From an uncultured Clostridia bacterium (GTDB lineage: Bacteria > Bacillota > Clostridia > Oscillospirales > Acutalibacteraceae), in the NCBI GenBank assembly GCA_947623765.1, contig CANQIG010000014.1, positions 1-17,076 on the forward strand: 17,076 nucleotides of DNA. The letters are read 5' to 3'. The translations under genes were made by a program, and so were the position numbers. The number at the start of each line of letters is the position of its first letter. Position 1 is the first letter of the stretch. Below, piece by piece: positions 1 through 6,822 of the stretch. A model generated the notes under the pieces. That model did no database searches. It saw only the letters and a program-made list of their open reading frames with translations, and had not been told where the DNA came from.

Positions 1-85
1 ACTGGCTTTCCCCCAAACAGGTCCTTTCTTCTTTCCCTCTTTTTGTAACACATCATTGACAAACCTACATTTTTCAATAAAACGG

Positions 86-114
86 TTGACATATTGTGCG
101 CTGCGCGGTAAAAT
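86..114 (+). promoter_or_regulatory. Sigma-A type promoter for the binding-protein/PG-binding lipoprotein
   Basis: A consensus -35 TTGACA at 86-91 is followed after 17 bp by a -10 TAAAAT at 109-114, so transcription should begin near 121. The first ATG downstream is at 142, but the signal peptide favours a start at 229. That would leave a 5' leader of roughly 110 nt in which I recognise no known riboswitch. Confidence 0.75.
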
Positions 115-228
115 AACAGTGTAGGATGGAGTTTTATTGCAATGCTCGGCATTGTGTGGGAGATACATTCGAGTTTTGTTTGGAAATGGGGGAAAGCCGC
201 AAGCGGCAGATCAATGAAAGAAGTTAAG

Positions 229-1578
229 ATGATCAAGAAAATAACGGCGGCCGTTCTGGCCGCTCTGTTTGCGCTCTCTGTGTCCGCGTGCTCCACGCCG
301 GCGAATATCGAGTCCGGCGCGACGGCGGTGCAGGAGTATCCGCTGGAGATCAACGGCGTCACGCTCTCCTCGAAGCCGCAGAAGGTGACGGTGCTCTCCG
401 GGAGCCTCGCGGACGTCGTTCTGGCGATCGGCTACGAGACGAGCCTGTCCCAGGCGAGCACGGACTGCACACAGCCGGATCTGCAGGTCCTCCCGAAGAT
501 CTCCGCGGAGGATACCGCCTCGGTGATCTCGAACGGGTCCGATCTGGTCCTTGCGGAGTCGATGAGCGAATCCGCCAGAGCCGCGTTGGAGGGGGCGGAG
601 ATCCCGGTCCTCCTGCTGGATCGCGCGACGGACCGCGAGGACTTTGAGCGGCTCTATTCTCAGGTCGGTTCCGCGCTGAACGGCGCATCGACCGGGTATA
701 ACGCGGGGCTCCGCGCCGCGCAGAAGATCTTTTCCTCGCTCGACGACCTCGCCCGCGTCGCGCCGAATTCCAATACCGTCGTCACCGCTTGCTATCTTTA
801 CGATCTGGACAACCATCTCGCTGTGACTGGGGACGAGCTCGGGAGCGTGCTGCTCTCCTATATGGGGCTGACCAACATCTTTCAGGGAACGACGGGCGGC
901 ACGTATCTCGCCGACGATCTGCATCTCGGCAATCCGACCATGATCTTCTGCACGGAGGAGGTCCGCGCCGGTCTGCTCTCGGACGCGGAGTACGCGAGTC
1001 TCGACGCCGTTCGGAACGATCGGGTATATGCGGTTGACCCGCATTACATGACGTGGCAGGGGAAAACCGTCAATACCGGGACTTTGGAGATGATGGGCCT
1101 TGCGTTCCCGGAACTCACGGGCGAGGGCGCGACGCCGGAGCCGACGGCCACGCCGGAACCCACCGCGACGCCCGAACCGACGGCCACACCGGCGCCCACT
1201 GCGACACCGACGCCGCCTCCGCTTCCGGACCCCTCCAAGTATGAGGACATCGAGCTCGGCACGGAGAGCGAAGCGGTCTACGAGATGCAGGACAGGCTAT
1301 ATTCCCTCGGTTTCCTCACCGTCGCCTATGACGGGCATTACGGGGAAGCGACGCAGGCCGCCGTGCAGGTTTTCCAGGAAACGAACGGCCTGGAAGCGAC
1401 GGGCAGCGCGTCCGCCGAAACGCTCGCGCTCCTCTTCTCCGATTACGCGAAGGACGTGAACGGGACCGCCAAGGCGGAACTTCCGCCGCAGGGCGTCGAA
1501 CCCCACGAGGGCGAGGACGGGGACTTGGACGAAGGAACACCCGGGACCGGCGATGAGACCGCATCCGACGGCGAATAA
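229..1578 (+). CDS. Lipoprotein: Fe/B12-type substrate-binding domain fused to a peptidoglycan-binding domain
   Basis: From the ATG at 229 the protein has 449 residues. Residues 1-21 form a lipoprotein signal: MIKK, a hydrophobic stretch, then lipobox VSAC with Cys21. Residues about 45-297 resemble the periplasmic-binding fold of iron-siderophore and cobalamin binding proteins, with phrases such as ADVVLAIGY, GSDLVLAE, IPVLLLDR and NDRVYAVD. Residues 302-331 are a Pro/Thr/Glu linker of five six-residue units. Residues about 340-405 resemble a PG_binding_1 domain (EAVYEMQDRLYSLGFL, then DGHYGEATQAAVQVFQ). The last 25 residues are acidic. It has its own promoter and terminator and no transporter gene beside it, so the ligand is unknown. 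A start at 142, with a GGATGGAG site upstream, is also open and would put Cys at residue 50, unusually deep for a lipoprotein. The ATG at 214 lacks a ribosome binding site. Domain calls are from sequence resemblance; wall attachment is inference. Confidence 0.8.
   Translation: MIKKITAAVLAALFALSVSACSTPANIESGATAVQEYPLEINGVTLSSKPQKVTVLSGSLADVVLAIGYETSLSQASTDCTQPDLQVLPKISAEDTASVISNGSDLVLAESMSESARAALEGAEIPVLLLDRATDREDFERLYSQVGSALNGASTGYNAGLRAAQKIFSSLDDLARVAPNSNTVVTACYLYDLDNHLAVTGDELGSVLLSYMGLTNIFQGTTGGTYLADDLHLGNPTMIFCTEEVRAGLLSDAEYASLDAVRNDRVYAVDPHYMTWQGKTVNTGTLEMMGLAFPELTGEGATPEPTATPEPTATPEPTATPAPTATPTPPPLPDPSKYEDIELGTESEAVYEMQDRLYSLGFLTVAYDGHYGEATQAAVQVFQETNGLEATGSASAETLALLFSDYAKDVNGTAKAELPPQGVEPHEGEDGDLDEGTPGTGDETASDGE
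1132..1221 (+). repeat. Tandem 18-bp coding repeat (TPEPTA linker)
   Basis: Five in-frame 18-bp units encode TPEPTA three times, then TPAPTA and TPTPPP. They form the linker between the binding domain and the peptidoglycan-binding domain. The units differ mostly at third codon positions, so the repeat is kept at protein level. Copy number may vary between strains. Confidence 0.85.
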
Positions 1579-1589
1579 ATGAATTCCTC

Positions 1590-1622
1590 AGGGGCTGTGC
1601 TTTTTCGCACGGCCCCTGTTTT
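1590..1622 (+). terminator. Rho-independent terminator after the lipoprotein gene
   Basis: An 11-bp stem (arms 1590-1600 and 1607-1617, one T-G wobble) has a TTTTTC loop and is followed by GTTTT. It lies 12 bases after the stop codon and separates this gene from the pot operon. Confidence 0.85.
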
Positions 1623-1725
1623 CGCGCTTTGATGCACAAAAGCGACGAAAAAAGAAAGTTTGCGCCGGTTGTTTGTTGTGATATGGAGAAAATCTGCGCT
1701 TTCCCGGGGAATTCCGGAAAAAAGG

Positions 1726-1754
1726 TTGACTTTTTCCCTCATTTTCTTTATACT
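1726..1754 (+). promoter_or_regulatory. Promoter of the potABCD operon
   Basis: A -35 TTGACT at 1726-1731, a 17-bp spacer and a -10 TATACT at 1749-1754 place the transcript start near 1761, leaving a leader of about 235 nt before potA. No comparable promoter is visible closer to potA. Confidence 0.75.
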
Positions 1755-1760
1755 CAATGC

Positions 1761-1987
1761 ATTGCGTTTGCATCTAAAACCAAATAAAATCGGCTGTTCG
1801 CACCGAAACGCCCATCCGCGTTTTCGGCGCGGGCGCACCGCCGCAGCCTTCTGCAGAGTGCATTTCTCTGCGGCTCGCGAAAAATCCTTTGCGGAAGCGG
1901 TGCGCAAAAACGCGGCCGGGGTGTGTGATTCACTAAGACCACGCAACTTTCCGGGGAGCCTGTCGGCTCTACCAAACCGCAAAGGGG
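1761..1987 (+). promoter_or_regulatory. Long structured 5' leader of potABCD, possible cis-regulatory RNA
   Basis: This gene-free leader can fold extensively. A perfect 9-bp pairing joins 1833-1841 with 1897-1905. Inside it, 1840-1846 can pair with 1868-1874, while 1853-1858 can pair with 1866-1871; the two inner pairings share bases and exclude each other. A GAGCC-TGTC-GGCTC hairpin lies at 1956-1969, just before the AAAGGGG ribosome binding site at 1981-1987. I do not recognise a described riboswitch class. Regulation by RNA structure is inferred from complementary arms only. Confidence 0.4.
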
Positions 1988-1996
1988 ATGCTTTCC

Positions 1997-3130
1997 ATGC
2001 TGAAACCGATCATCACTTTGAAAGACATTGCAGTGACATTGGGCGGGGAGCAGGTGCTGAAGAACTTCAACCTCACGATTGGGGACGGGGAGTTCGTCAC
2101 GCTGCTCGGGCCATCGGGATGCGGCAAGACGACGGTCCTGCGCACCATCGGCGGCTTCATCACGCCGGATGCCGGCGATGTCTTTTTTGGTGAGCAGAAG
2201 ATCACCGACGTGCCGCCGCATAAGCGCGCCGTCAACACCATTTTCCAGAAGTACGCGCTTTTCCCGCATCTGAACGTCTATGAGAACATCGCGTTCGGGA
2301 TGCGGATCAAAGGCAAAAAAGAGGACGAGATCCGCCGCACGGTCAACGAGATGCTCCATATGGTGAACCTCGACGGCATGGCGCGCCGGGGCGTCGGGTC
2401 GCTTTCCGGCGGGCAGCAGCAGCGCGTCGCCATTGCGCGGGCGCTCGCGAACGAGCCGAAGGTTCTCCTCCTCGACGAACCGCTCTCCGCGCTCGACCTC
2501 AAGCTCCGCAAGGATATGCAGAGCGAGCTCAAGAAGATCCAGCAGGCGGTCGGCATCACGTTCGTCTTCGTCACGCACGACCAGGAAGAGGCACTCTCCA
2601 TGAGCGACACGGTCGTCGTCATGGACAAGGGCCAGATCCAGCAGATCGGCACGCCGATCGACGTCTACAACGAGCCGAAAAACGCATTCGTCGCGGATTT
2701 CATCGGGGAGAGCAACATCCTCGACGGTACCATGGTGGAGGATTACCTCGTCGAGGTGGCCGGGCAGCGGTTCAAGTCGCTCGACAGCGGCTTCGGGACC
2801 ATGGCCCCGGTCGACGTCGTCATCCGCCCGGAGGACATCGACATCGTGCCCACTGCGTCCAGCGCCGCGCACGTCGCGGGCGTCGTCACCTCCGTGACGT
2901 TCAAGGGCGTCCATTACGAGATCATCGTCGACGTCGACGGCTTCAAGTGGATGATCCAGACGACGGACTCCGCGAAGGTCGGCGACCGGATCGGCCTCGC
3001 GCTGACGCCGGACGACATCCATGTCATGGCGAGATCCGAGTATTCCGGGAAGTTCGGCGATTACAGCTCTTTCAGTGAGGAGATGGGCATGGCGCGTCTT
3101 TCCTCCGGGAAGGAGGCAGACGATGCGTAA
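1997..3130 (+). CDS. potA: Spermidine/putrescine ABC transporter, ATP-binding protein PotA
   Basis: The 377-residue protein is the cytoplasmic ATPase that powers polyamine import. It has Walker A GPSGCGKT (residues 38-45), Q-loop Gln84, ABC signature LSGGQ (136-140), Walker B LLLDEP (157-162) and switch His194 in VTHDQEEA. The C-terminal third (about 230-360) has the TOBE-like form of the PotA/MalK group (FIGESNILDG, VVIRPEDIDI, VTSVTFKGVHYE). The start at 1997 is chosen because AAAGGGG at 1981-1987 lies 9 bases before it, while the in-frame ATG at 1988 touches that site. The end overlaps potB by 8 bp. The substrate is inferred from the conserved potABCD order and from the binding protein; a related amine or organic cation is possible. 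Confidence 0.93.
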   Translation: MLKPIITLKDIAVTLGGEQVLKNFNLTIGDGEFVTLLGPSGCGKTTVLRTIGGFITPDAGDVFFGEQKITDVPPHKRAVNTIFQKYALFPHLNVYENIAFGMRIKGKKEDEIRRTVNEMLHMVNLDGMARRGVGSLSGGQQQRVAIARALANEPKVLLLDEPLSALDLKLRKDMQSELKKIQQAVGITFVFVTHDQEEALSMSDTVVVMDKGQIQQIGTPIDVYNEPKNAFVADFIGESNILDGTMVEDYLVEVAGQRFKSLDSGFGTMAPVDVVIRPEDIDIVPTASSAAHVAGVVTSVTFKGVHYEIIVDVDGFKWMIQTTDSAKVGDRIGLALTPDDIHVMARSEYSGKFGDYSSFSEEMGMARLSSGKEADDA

Positions 3131-3944
3131 CAACAAGCTGATCTGCGCGCCGTACACGGTCTGGATGACGCTCTTTATCATCGTGCCGATGGGTCTGGTG
3201 GCGTTCTTTGCGTTCACAGACCGAAGCGGCGCGTTCACGCTGCACAATATCGCGCAGGTGGGGCAGTATTCCAATGTGTTCCTGCGCTCCATTTGGCTCG
3301 GCGCCATCGCGACTGCGGTCTCGCTGCTGCTCGGCTATCCGCTCGCGTACATCATCGCGCGGGCGAATCCCAGTCGGCAAAGCGCCCTCGTGATGCTCGT
3401 CATGCTCCCGATGTGGATGAATTTTCTTCTGCGCACCTACGCGTGGATGACGCTCCTCGAGGACAACGGTCTGCTCAACGCGCTCCTCACCGCGGTCGGG
3501 CTGCCGCGCCTGCACATGATCAACACGGCCGGGGCGGTCGTCCTCGGCATGGTCTATAACTATATCCCGTACATGATCCTGCCGCTCTACTCCGTCCTGA
3601 CCAAGATCGATCCGAGCGTCATTGAAGCCGCGCAGGATCTCGGCGCGGACAGCAAAAAGGTCTTCCTCAAAGTTATCTTCCCGATGAGTATGCCCGGCGT
3701 GATCTCCGGCGTGACGATGGTGTTCGTCCCGGCGGTCTCGACGTTCATCATCTCGAAGATGCTAGGCGGCGGCGGGAACCTCCTGATCGGCGACCTCATC
3801 GATATGCAGTTCCTCGGCTCCGCGTACAATCCGAACCTCGGCTCTGCGATCTCGCTCGTCCTCATGGTCATCATCCTCATCTGCATGGGGATCATGAACC
3901 AGTTCGACGACGGCGAAGAAGTGGGAGGGGGGATGCTGCTGTGA
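3123..3944 (+). CDS. potB: Polyamine ABC transporter permease PotB
   Basis: This 273-residue inner-membrane permease of the BPD_transp_1 type has about six hydrophobic segments. Its coupling (EAA) loop reads IEAAQDLGADSKKVFLKVIF (residues 167-186), with EAA at 168-170 and Gly174, the site that contacts the ATPase. The start at 3123 is preceded by GGAAGGAGG and overlaps the end of potA by 8 bp. An upstream in-frame start at 3021 lies deep inside potA and is unlikely. The stop overlaps the GTG of potC by 4 bp, so translation of the operon is probably coupled. The short Asp/Glu/Gly tail (FDDGEEVGGGMLL) is not part of the usual core. Confidence 0.92.
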   Translation: MRNNKLICAPYTVWMTLFIIVPMGLVAFFAFTDRSGAFTLHNIAQVGQYSNVFLRSIWLGAIATAVSLLLGYPLAYIIARANPSRQSALVMLVMLPMWMNFLLRTYAWMTLLEDNGLLNALLTAVGLPRLHMINTAGAVVLGMVYNYIPYMILPLYSVLTKIDPSVIEAAQDLGADSKKVFLKVIFPMSMPGVISGVTMVFVPAVSTFIISKMLGGGGNLLIGDLIDMQFLGSAYNPNLGSAISLVLMVIILICMGIMNQFDDGEEVGGGMLL

Positions 3945-4753
3945 AGATCCTCTTGAAGATCTATACGGCGCTGCTCTTTGTGTTCCTTTACGCGCCGATC
4001 CTCGTCCTGATCGTGTTCTCCTTCAACGACACGCAGACCTCCAGCCGCACGCAGTTTTCCGGCTTTACGCTGCGTTGGTACGAGCGCCTCTTCGAGGACC
4101 GCTACATCCTTGAGGCGCTGTTCAATACGCTGCTCATCGCGGTCGTCTCTGCCGTCTGCGCGACGGTCCTCGGGACGCTCGCGGCGGTCGGCATCAACCG
4201 TCTGAAAAAGCTGCCGCGCCGCGTGATGATGAACATCACGAACTTCCCGATGGTGAATCCCGAGATCGTGACCGGCGTCTCCATGATGCTGCTCTTTGTC
4301 GCCGCGACGGGCCTTTTCGGCGGGAAGAACCTCGGGATGTGGACGCTCATCATCGCGCACATCACGTTCTGCCTGCCGTATGTGATCCTCTCTGTGCTGC
4401 CGAAGCTCCGGCAGATGAACCCGAACCTCTACGAGGCCGCGCAGGACCTCGGCTGTCCGCCGATCCCGGCGTTCTTTAAGGTCGTCCTGCCGGAGATCAT
4501 GCCCGGCATCATCACCGGCATGATCATGGCGTTCACGCTCTCCATCGACGATTTCGTCATCAGCTATTTCACGAGCGGCACGACCCAAACCCTCCCGATC
4601 TACATCTACACCATGACGCGCCGCCGCATCTCCCCGGAGATCAATGCGCTTTCCACCGTGCTCTTTGTCTGCATTATGGCGCTGCTGATCCTCATCAACG
4701 TGCGCCAGTCCAAGGCGGAAAAGGAGCAGCGGGAGAAAGGGGACGCGAGATGA
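3941..4753 (+). CDS. potC: Polyamine ABC transporter permease PotC
   Basis: The second permease subunit has 270 residues and begins with GTG at 3941 inside the GTGA overlap with potB. The coupling loop YEAAQDLGCPPIPAFFKVVL places EAA at residues 165-167 and Gly171. The N-terminal helix and FSFNDTQTSS are typical of PotC. The sequence SIDDFVISYF (about 201-210) after the loop matches the conserved PotC C-terminal region. It pairs with PotB to form the membrane channel. The stop overlaps the PotD start by 4 bp (ATGA), which supports one transcript with coupled translation. Confidence 0.92.
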   Translation: MKILLKIYTALLFVFLYAPILVLIVFSFNDTQTSSRTQFSGFTLRWYERLFEDRYILEALFNTLLIAVVSAVCATVLGTLAAVGINRLKKLPRRVMMNITNFPMVNPEIVTGVSMMLLFVAATGLFGGKNLGMWTLIIAHITFCLPYVILSVLPKLRQMNPNLYEAAQDLGCPPIPAFFKVVLPEIMPGIITGMIMAFTLSIDDFVISYFTSGTTQTLPIYIYTMTRRRISPEINALSTVLFVCIMALLILINVRQSKAEKEQREKGDAR

Positions 4754-5967
4754 AACGCTTTCTTCTGCTCTTGCTCTCCGTTCTTTTGCTCCTCGGACTG
4801 GCGGCTCCCGCTTTCGCGGAAGATGCGGACGGCGGGGACTGGGATTTCTCGGCGGAATATCCCGACGCGCCGCCGACGGGCGTCACGCTGAACGTGTACA
4901 ACTGGGGCGAGTACATCGCAAACGGCACGGAGGGCTCGCTCGACGTCAACAGGGAGTTCACGCGCCGCACGGGCATCGAGGTGAACTACACGACCTTCGA
5001 CACGAACGAGTCGCTCTATTCCAAGCTCGCTGGCGGCGGCGCAAGCTACGACGTCATCATCCCCTCGGACTACATGATCTCGAAGATGCTTCAGGAGGAT
5101 ATGCTTGCGGAGCTGAACTTTGAGAACATCCCGAACTTCCAGTACATCGACGAGAAGTTCCGCGATCCGAACTACGATCCCGGATCGAAGCATTCCGTGC
5201 CCTATACATGGGGGACGGTCGGCGTCTTTTACAACACCGATCACATCACCGAGACGCCTACGAGCTGGTCGATCCTCTGGGACGAGCGGTACAGCGGCAA
5301 GATCCTGATGTTCGACAATCCCCGGGACGCGTTTGCGATCGCGCAGTTCCGGCTGGGGTTCTCCCTGAACACGGAGGACGCGAACGAATGGGAACAGGCA
5401 GCGATGCTCCTGAAGGAGCAGAAGCCGCTCGTGCAGGGCTACTACATGGACCAGATCTTCGACAAGATGGAAAGCGGTGAGGCGTGGCTCGGGCCGTACT
5501 TCTCCGGCGACGCGCGGACCCTTGTGGAGGAGACGGACAACATCGAGTTCTTTGTGCCCGAGGAAGGGACCAACTTTTTCGTGGACGCCATGTGCGTCCC
5601 GAAAAACGCCGAGCATAAGACCGAGGCGGAGCTCTATATCAACTATATGTGCGACCCGGAGATCGCGGGCGCGAACATGGATTTCGTCGGCTATGCGACG
5701 CCGGAGACCGCTGCGAAGGCGTATATCTCCGATGAGCTGACCGAAAGCAAGATCTTCTATCCCGATGACGAACTCCTTGAGAAGACGGAGATCTTCGTCA
5801 ATCTCCCGACGGAGACGGCGGAGCTGCTCGATACGCTCTGGGCGGAAGTGAAAATGGGCGGGCCGGGCGAATCTGCCGTGCTGGTCGCGATCATTTTGGG
5901 ATTCTTTGCGGTCTACGTCGCGGTGATCGTCTGGAAAAAGCGAAAAACGCGGCGCGAATCCATGTAA
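4750..5967 (+). CDS. potD: Polyamine-binding protein PotD with a C-terminal membrane anchor
   Basis: The 405-residue extracellular solute-binding protein of the PotD/PotF group is the last gene of the operon. Residues 1-23 are a type I signal peptide ending AFA before EDADGG, with no lipobox Cys. The mature part starts with the family-typical LNVYNWGEYI (about 47-56) and contains YDVIIPSDYMI (100-110) and the VPYTWGTVGVFYN region. Residues about 375-395 form a hydrophobic helix followed by the positively charged tail WKKRKTRRESM. This predicts that the C-terminus spans the membrane with the tail inside, replacing the lipid anchor usual for Gram-positive PotD. The ligand is probably spermidine or putrescine by family; specificity cannot be read here. 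No convincing terminator follows before the next promoter. Confidence 0.9.
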   Translation: MKRFLLLLLSVLLLLGLAAPAFAEDADGGDWDFSAEYPDAPPTGVTLNVYNWGEYIANGTEGSLDVNREFTRRTGIEVNYTTFDTNESLYSKLAGGGASYDVIIPSDYMISKMLQEDMLAELNFENIPNFQYIDEKFRDPNYDPGSKHSVPYTWGTVGVFYNTDHITETPTSWSILWDERYSGKILMFDNPRDAFAIAQFRLGFSLNTEDANEWEQAAMLLKEQKPLVQGYYMDQIFDKMESGEAWLGPYFSGDARTLVEETDNIEFFVPEEGTNFFVDAMCVPKNAEHKTEAELYINYMCDPEIAGANMDFVGYATPETAAKAYISDELTESKIFYPDDELLEKTEIFVNLPTETAELLDTLWAEVKMGGPGESAVLVAIILGFFAVYVAVIVWKKRKTRRESM

Positions 5968-5981
5968 TTTCACACGGAACC

Positions 5982-6010
5982 TTGCATTTTTCCGCCGCGC
6001 GGCGTATAAT
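5982..6010 (+). promoter_or_regulatory. Promoter of the DUF4867 gene
   Basis: A -35 TTGCAT at 5982-5987, a 17-bp spacer and a perfect -10 TATAAT at 6005-6010 give a start near 6017. Most of the spacer is occupied by the palindrome CGCCGCGCGGCG. Confidence 0.8.
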
Positions 6011-6042
6011 GCTCTTGAACACAGGAGCAGCGCCGCGCGGCG
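5993..6042 (+). repeat. Twin 12-bp palindromes, candidate operator pair
   Basis: The self-complementary 12-mer CGCCGCGCGGCG occurs at 5993-6004, between the -35 and -10 boxes, and again unchanged at 6031-6042, downstream of the expected transcript start. The second copy extends to a 14-bp perfect palindrome (6030-6043). The copies lie 38 bp apart. The placement resembles a repressor binding pair, or an RNA hairpin for the second copy. A function is inferred from position and symmetry only. Confidence 0.5.
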
Positions 6043-6075
6043 CCGCATTTGGCTTTTGGAAAGAGAGGCAGAGAT

Positions 6076-6690
6076 ATGAAGATTCAAAATGTGCATGACG
6101 CGGCCTTTGCCGCATACGGCAAGGTCGTAGAGGGACTGGACTGCGCGGACATCATCGCCGCGATGGGCGCGACGCCCTGTCCGGAGGGGACCGTCTATGT
6201 GCCTGGCGACGCGGCGCTCGAAGCCTGTGCCAGCGCCGCGGACGTGGCGTATACGCTGTACGGCGGGATGCCGATCCAGATCGGCTACTGCAACGGCAAC
6301 AATCATAAGCTGAACGGCCTCGAGTACCACCGGGACAGCGAGATCAACATCGCCGTGACCGACCTGATCCTCCTGATCGGCAAGGAGCAGGACATCGTGG
6401 ACGGAAAATACGACACCTCGAAGGTCGAGGCGTTCCTTGTGCCTGCCGGGACCGTCATCGAGGTCTACGCTACGACGCTCCACTACGCGCCGGTAAACGC
6501 CGCGCCGGGCGGGTTCAAATGCGTCGTCGTGCTGCCGAAGGGCACGAACACCGATCTGGAAAAGCGCGCGCCGAAGAACGCGGAGGACAAGCTCCTCTTC
6601 GCGCGGAACAAGTGGCTCCTGATGCACCCGGAGGCCGCCGAGCCGGGACAGTACGTCGGGCTCGTCGGGGAGAATATCACGATCGAATAA
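6076..6690 (+). CDS. DUF4867 family cupin-like protein
   Basis: The 204-residue soluble protein matches my recollection of the DUF4867 family, found mainly in Firmicutes. The most characteristic stretch, IQIGYCNGNNHKLNGLEYHR (residues 67-86), is followed by DSEIN. His77, Glu83, His85, Glu89 and the later His136 (ATTLHYAPVN) are placed like metal ligands of a cupin barrel, and VPAGT (122-126) resembles the turn of the second cupin motif. An enzyme acting on a small sugar or acid is plausible, but no substrate is indicated here. The ATG at 6076 has AGAGAGG at 6062-6068; a TTG-initiated extension to 6049 is less likely. It is a single gene with its own promoter and terminator, and the twin palindromes suggest local regulation. 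Confidence 0.8.
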   Translation: MKIQNVHDAAFAAYGKVVEGLDCADIIAAMGATPCPEGTVYVPGDAALEACASAADVAYTLYGGMPIQIGYCNGNNHKLNGLEYHRDSEINIAVTDLILLIGKEQDIVDGKYDTSKVEAFLVPAGTVIEVYATTLHYAPVNAAPGGFKCVVVLPKGTNTDLEKRAPKNAEDKLLFARNKWLLMHPEAAEPGQYVGLVGENITIE

Positions 6691-6700
6691 ATCCGATGCG

Positions 6701-6732
6701 GACAGCCGCCCCAAAAAGGACGGCTGTCTCTG
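6701..6732 (+). terminator. Terminator after the DUF4867 gene
   Basis: GACAGCCG (6701-6708) pairs with CGGCTGTC (6721-6728), with further CC/GG pairs inside around an A-rich loop. The T tract behind it is interrupted (TCTGTTTCTG), so efficiency may be moderate. Confidence 0.65.
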
Positions 6733-6759
6733 TTTCTGCGCCGCAGCCTTATTTTTGTG

Positions 6760-6788
6760 TTGCGAAACCCGCCCGCGCGTGGTATAAT
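6760..6788 (+). promoter_or_regulatory. Promoter of the flippase-like membrane protein gene
   Basis: TTGCGA at 6760-6765, a 17-bp spacer and TATAAT at 6783-6788 give a start near 6795 and a leader of under 30 nt. Confidence 0.78.
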
Positions 6789-6822
6789 ACAGAATACCAT
6801 TCTTTGAGAAAGAGGCGGCGCC

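Noticed and set aside
142..228. Alternative upstream start of the first lipoprotein (ATG 142, with GGATGGAG before it)
   Set aside because: It would place the lipobox Cys at residue 50 and put a non-signal-like stretch before a complete signal peptide. It is kept as an alternative, not as the preferred start.
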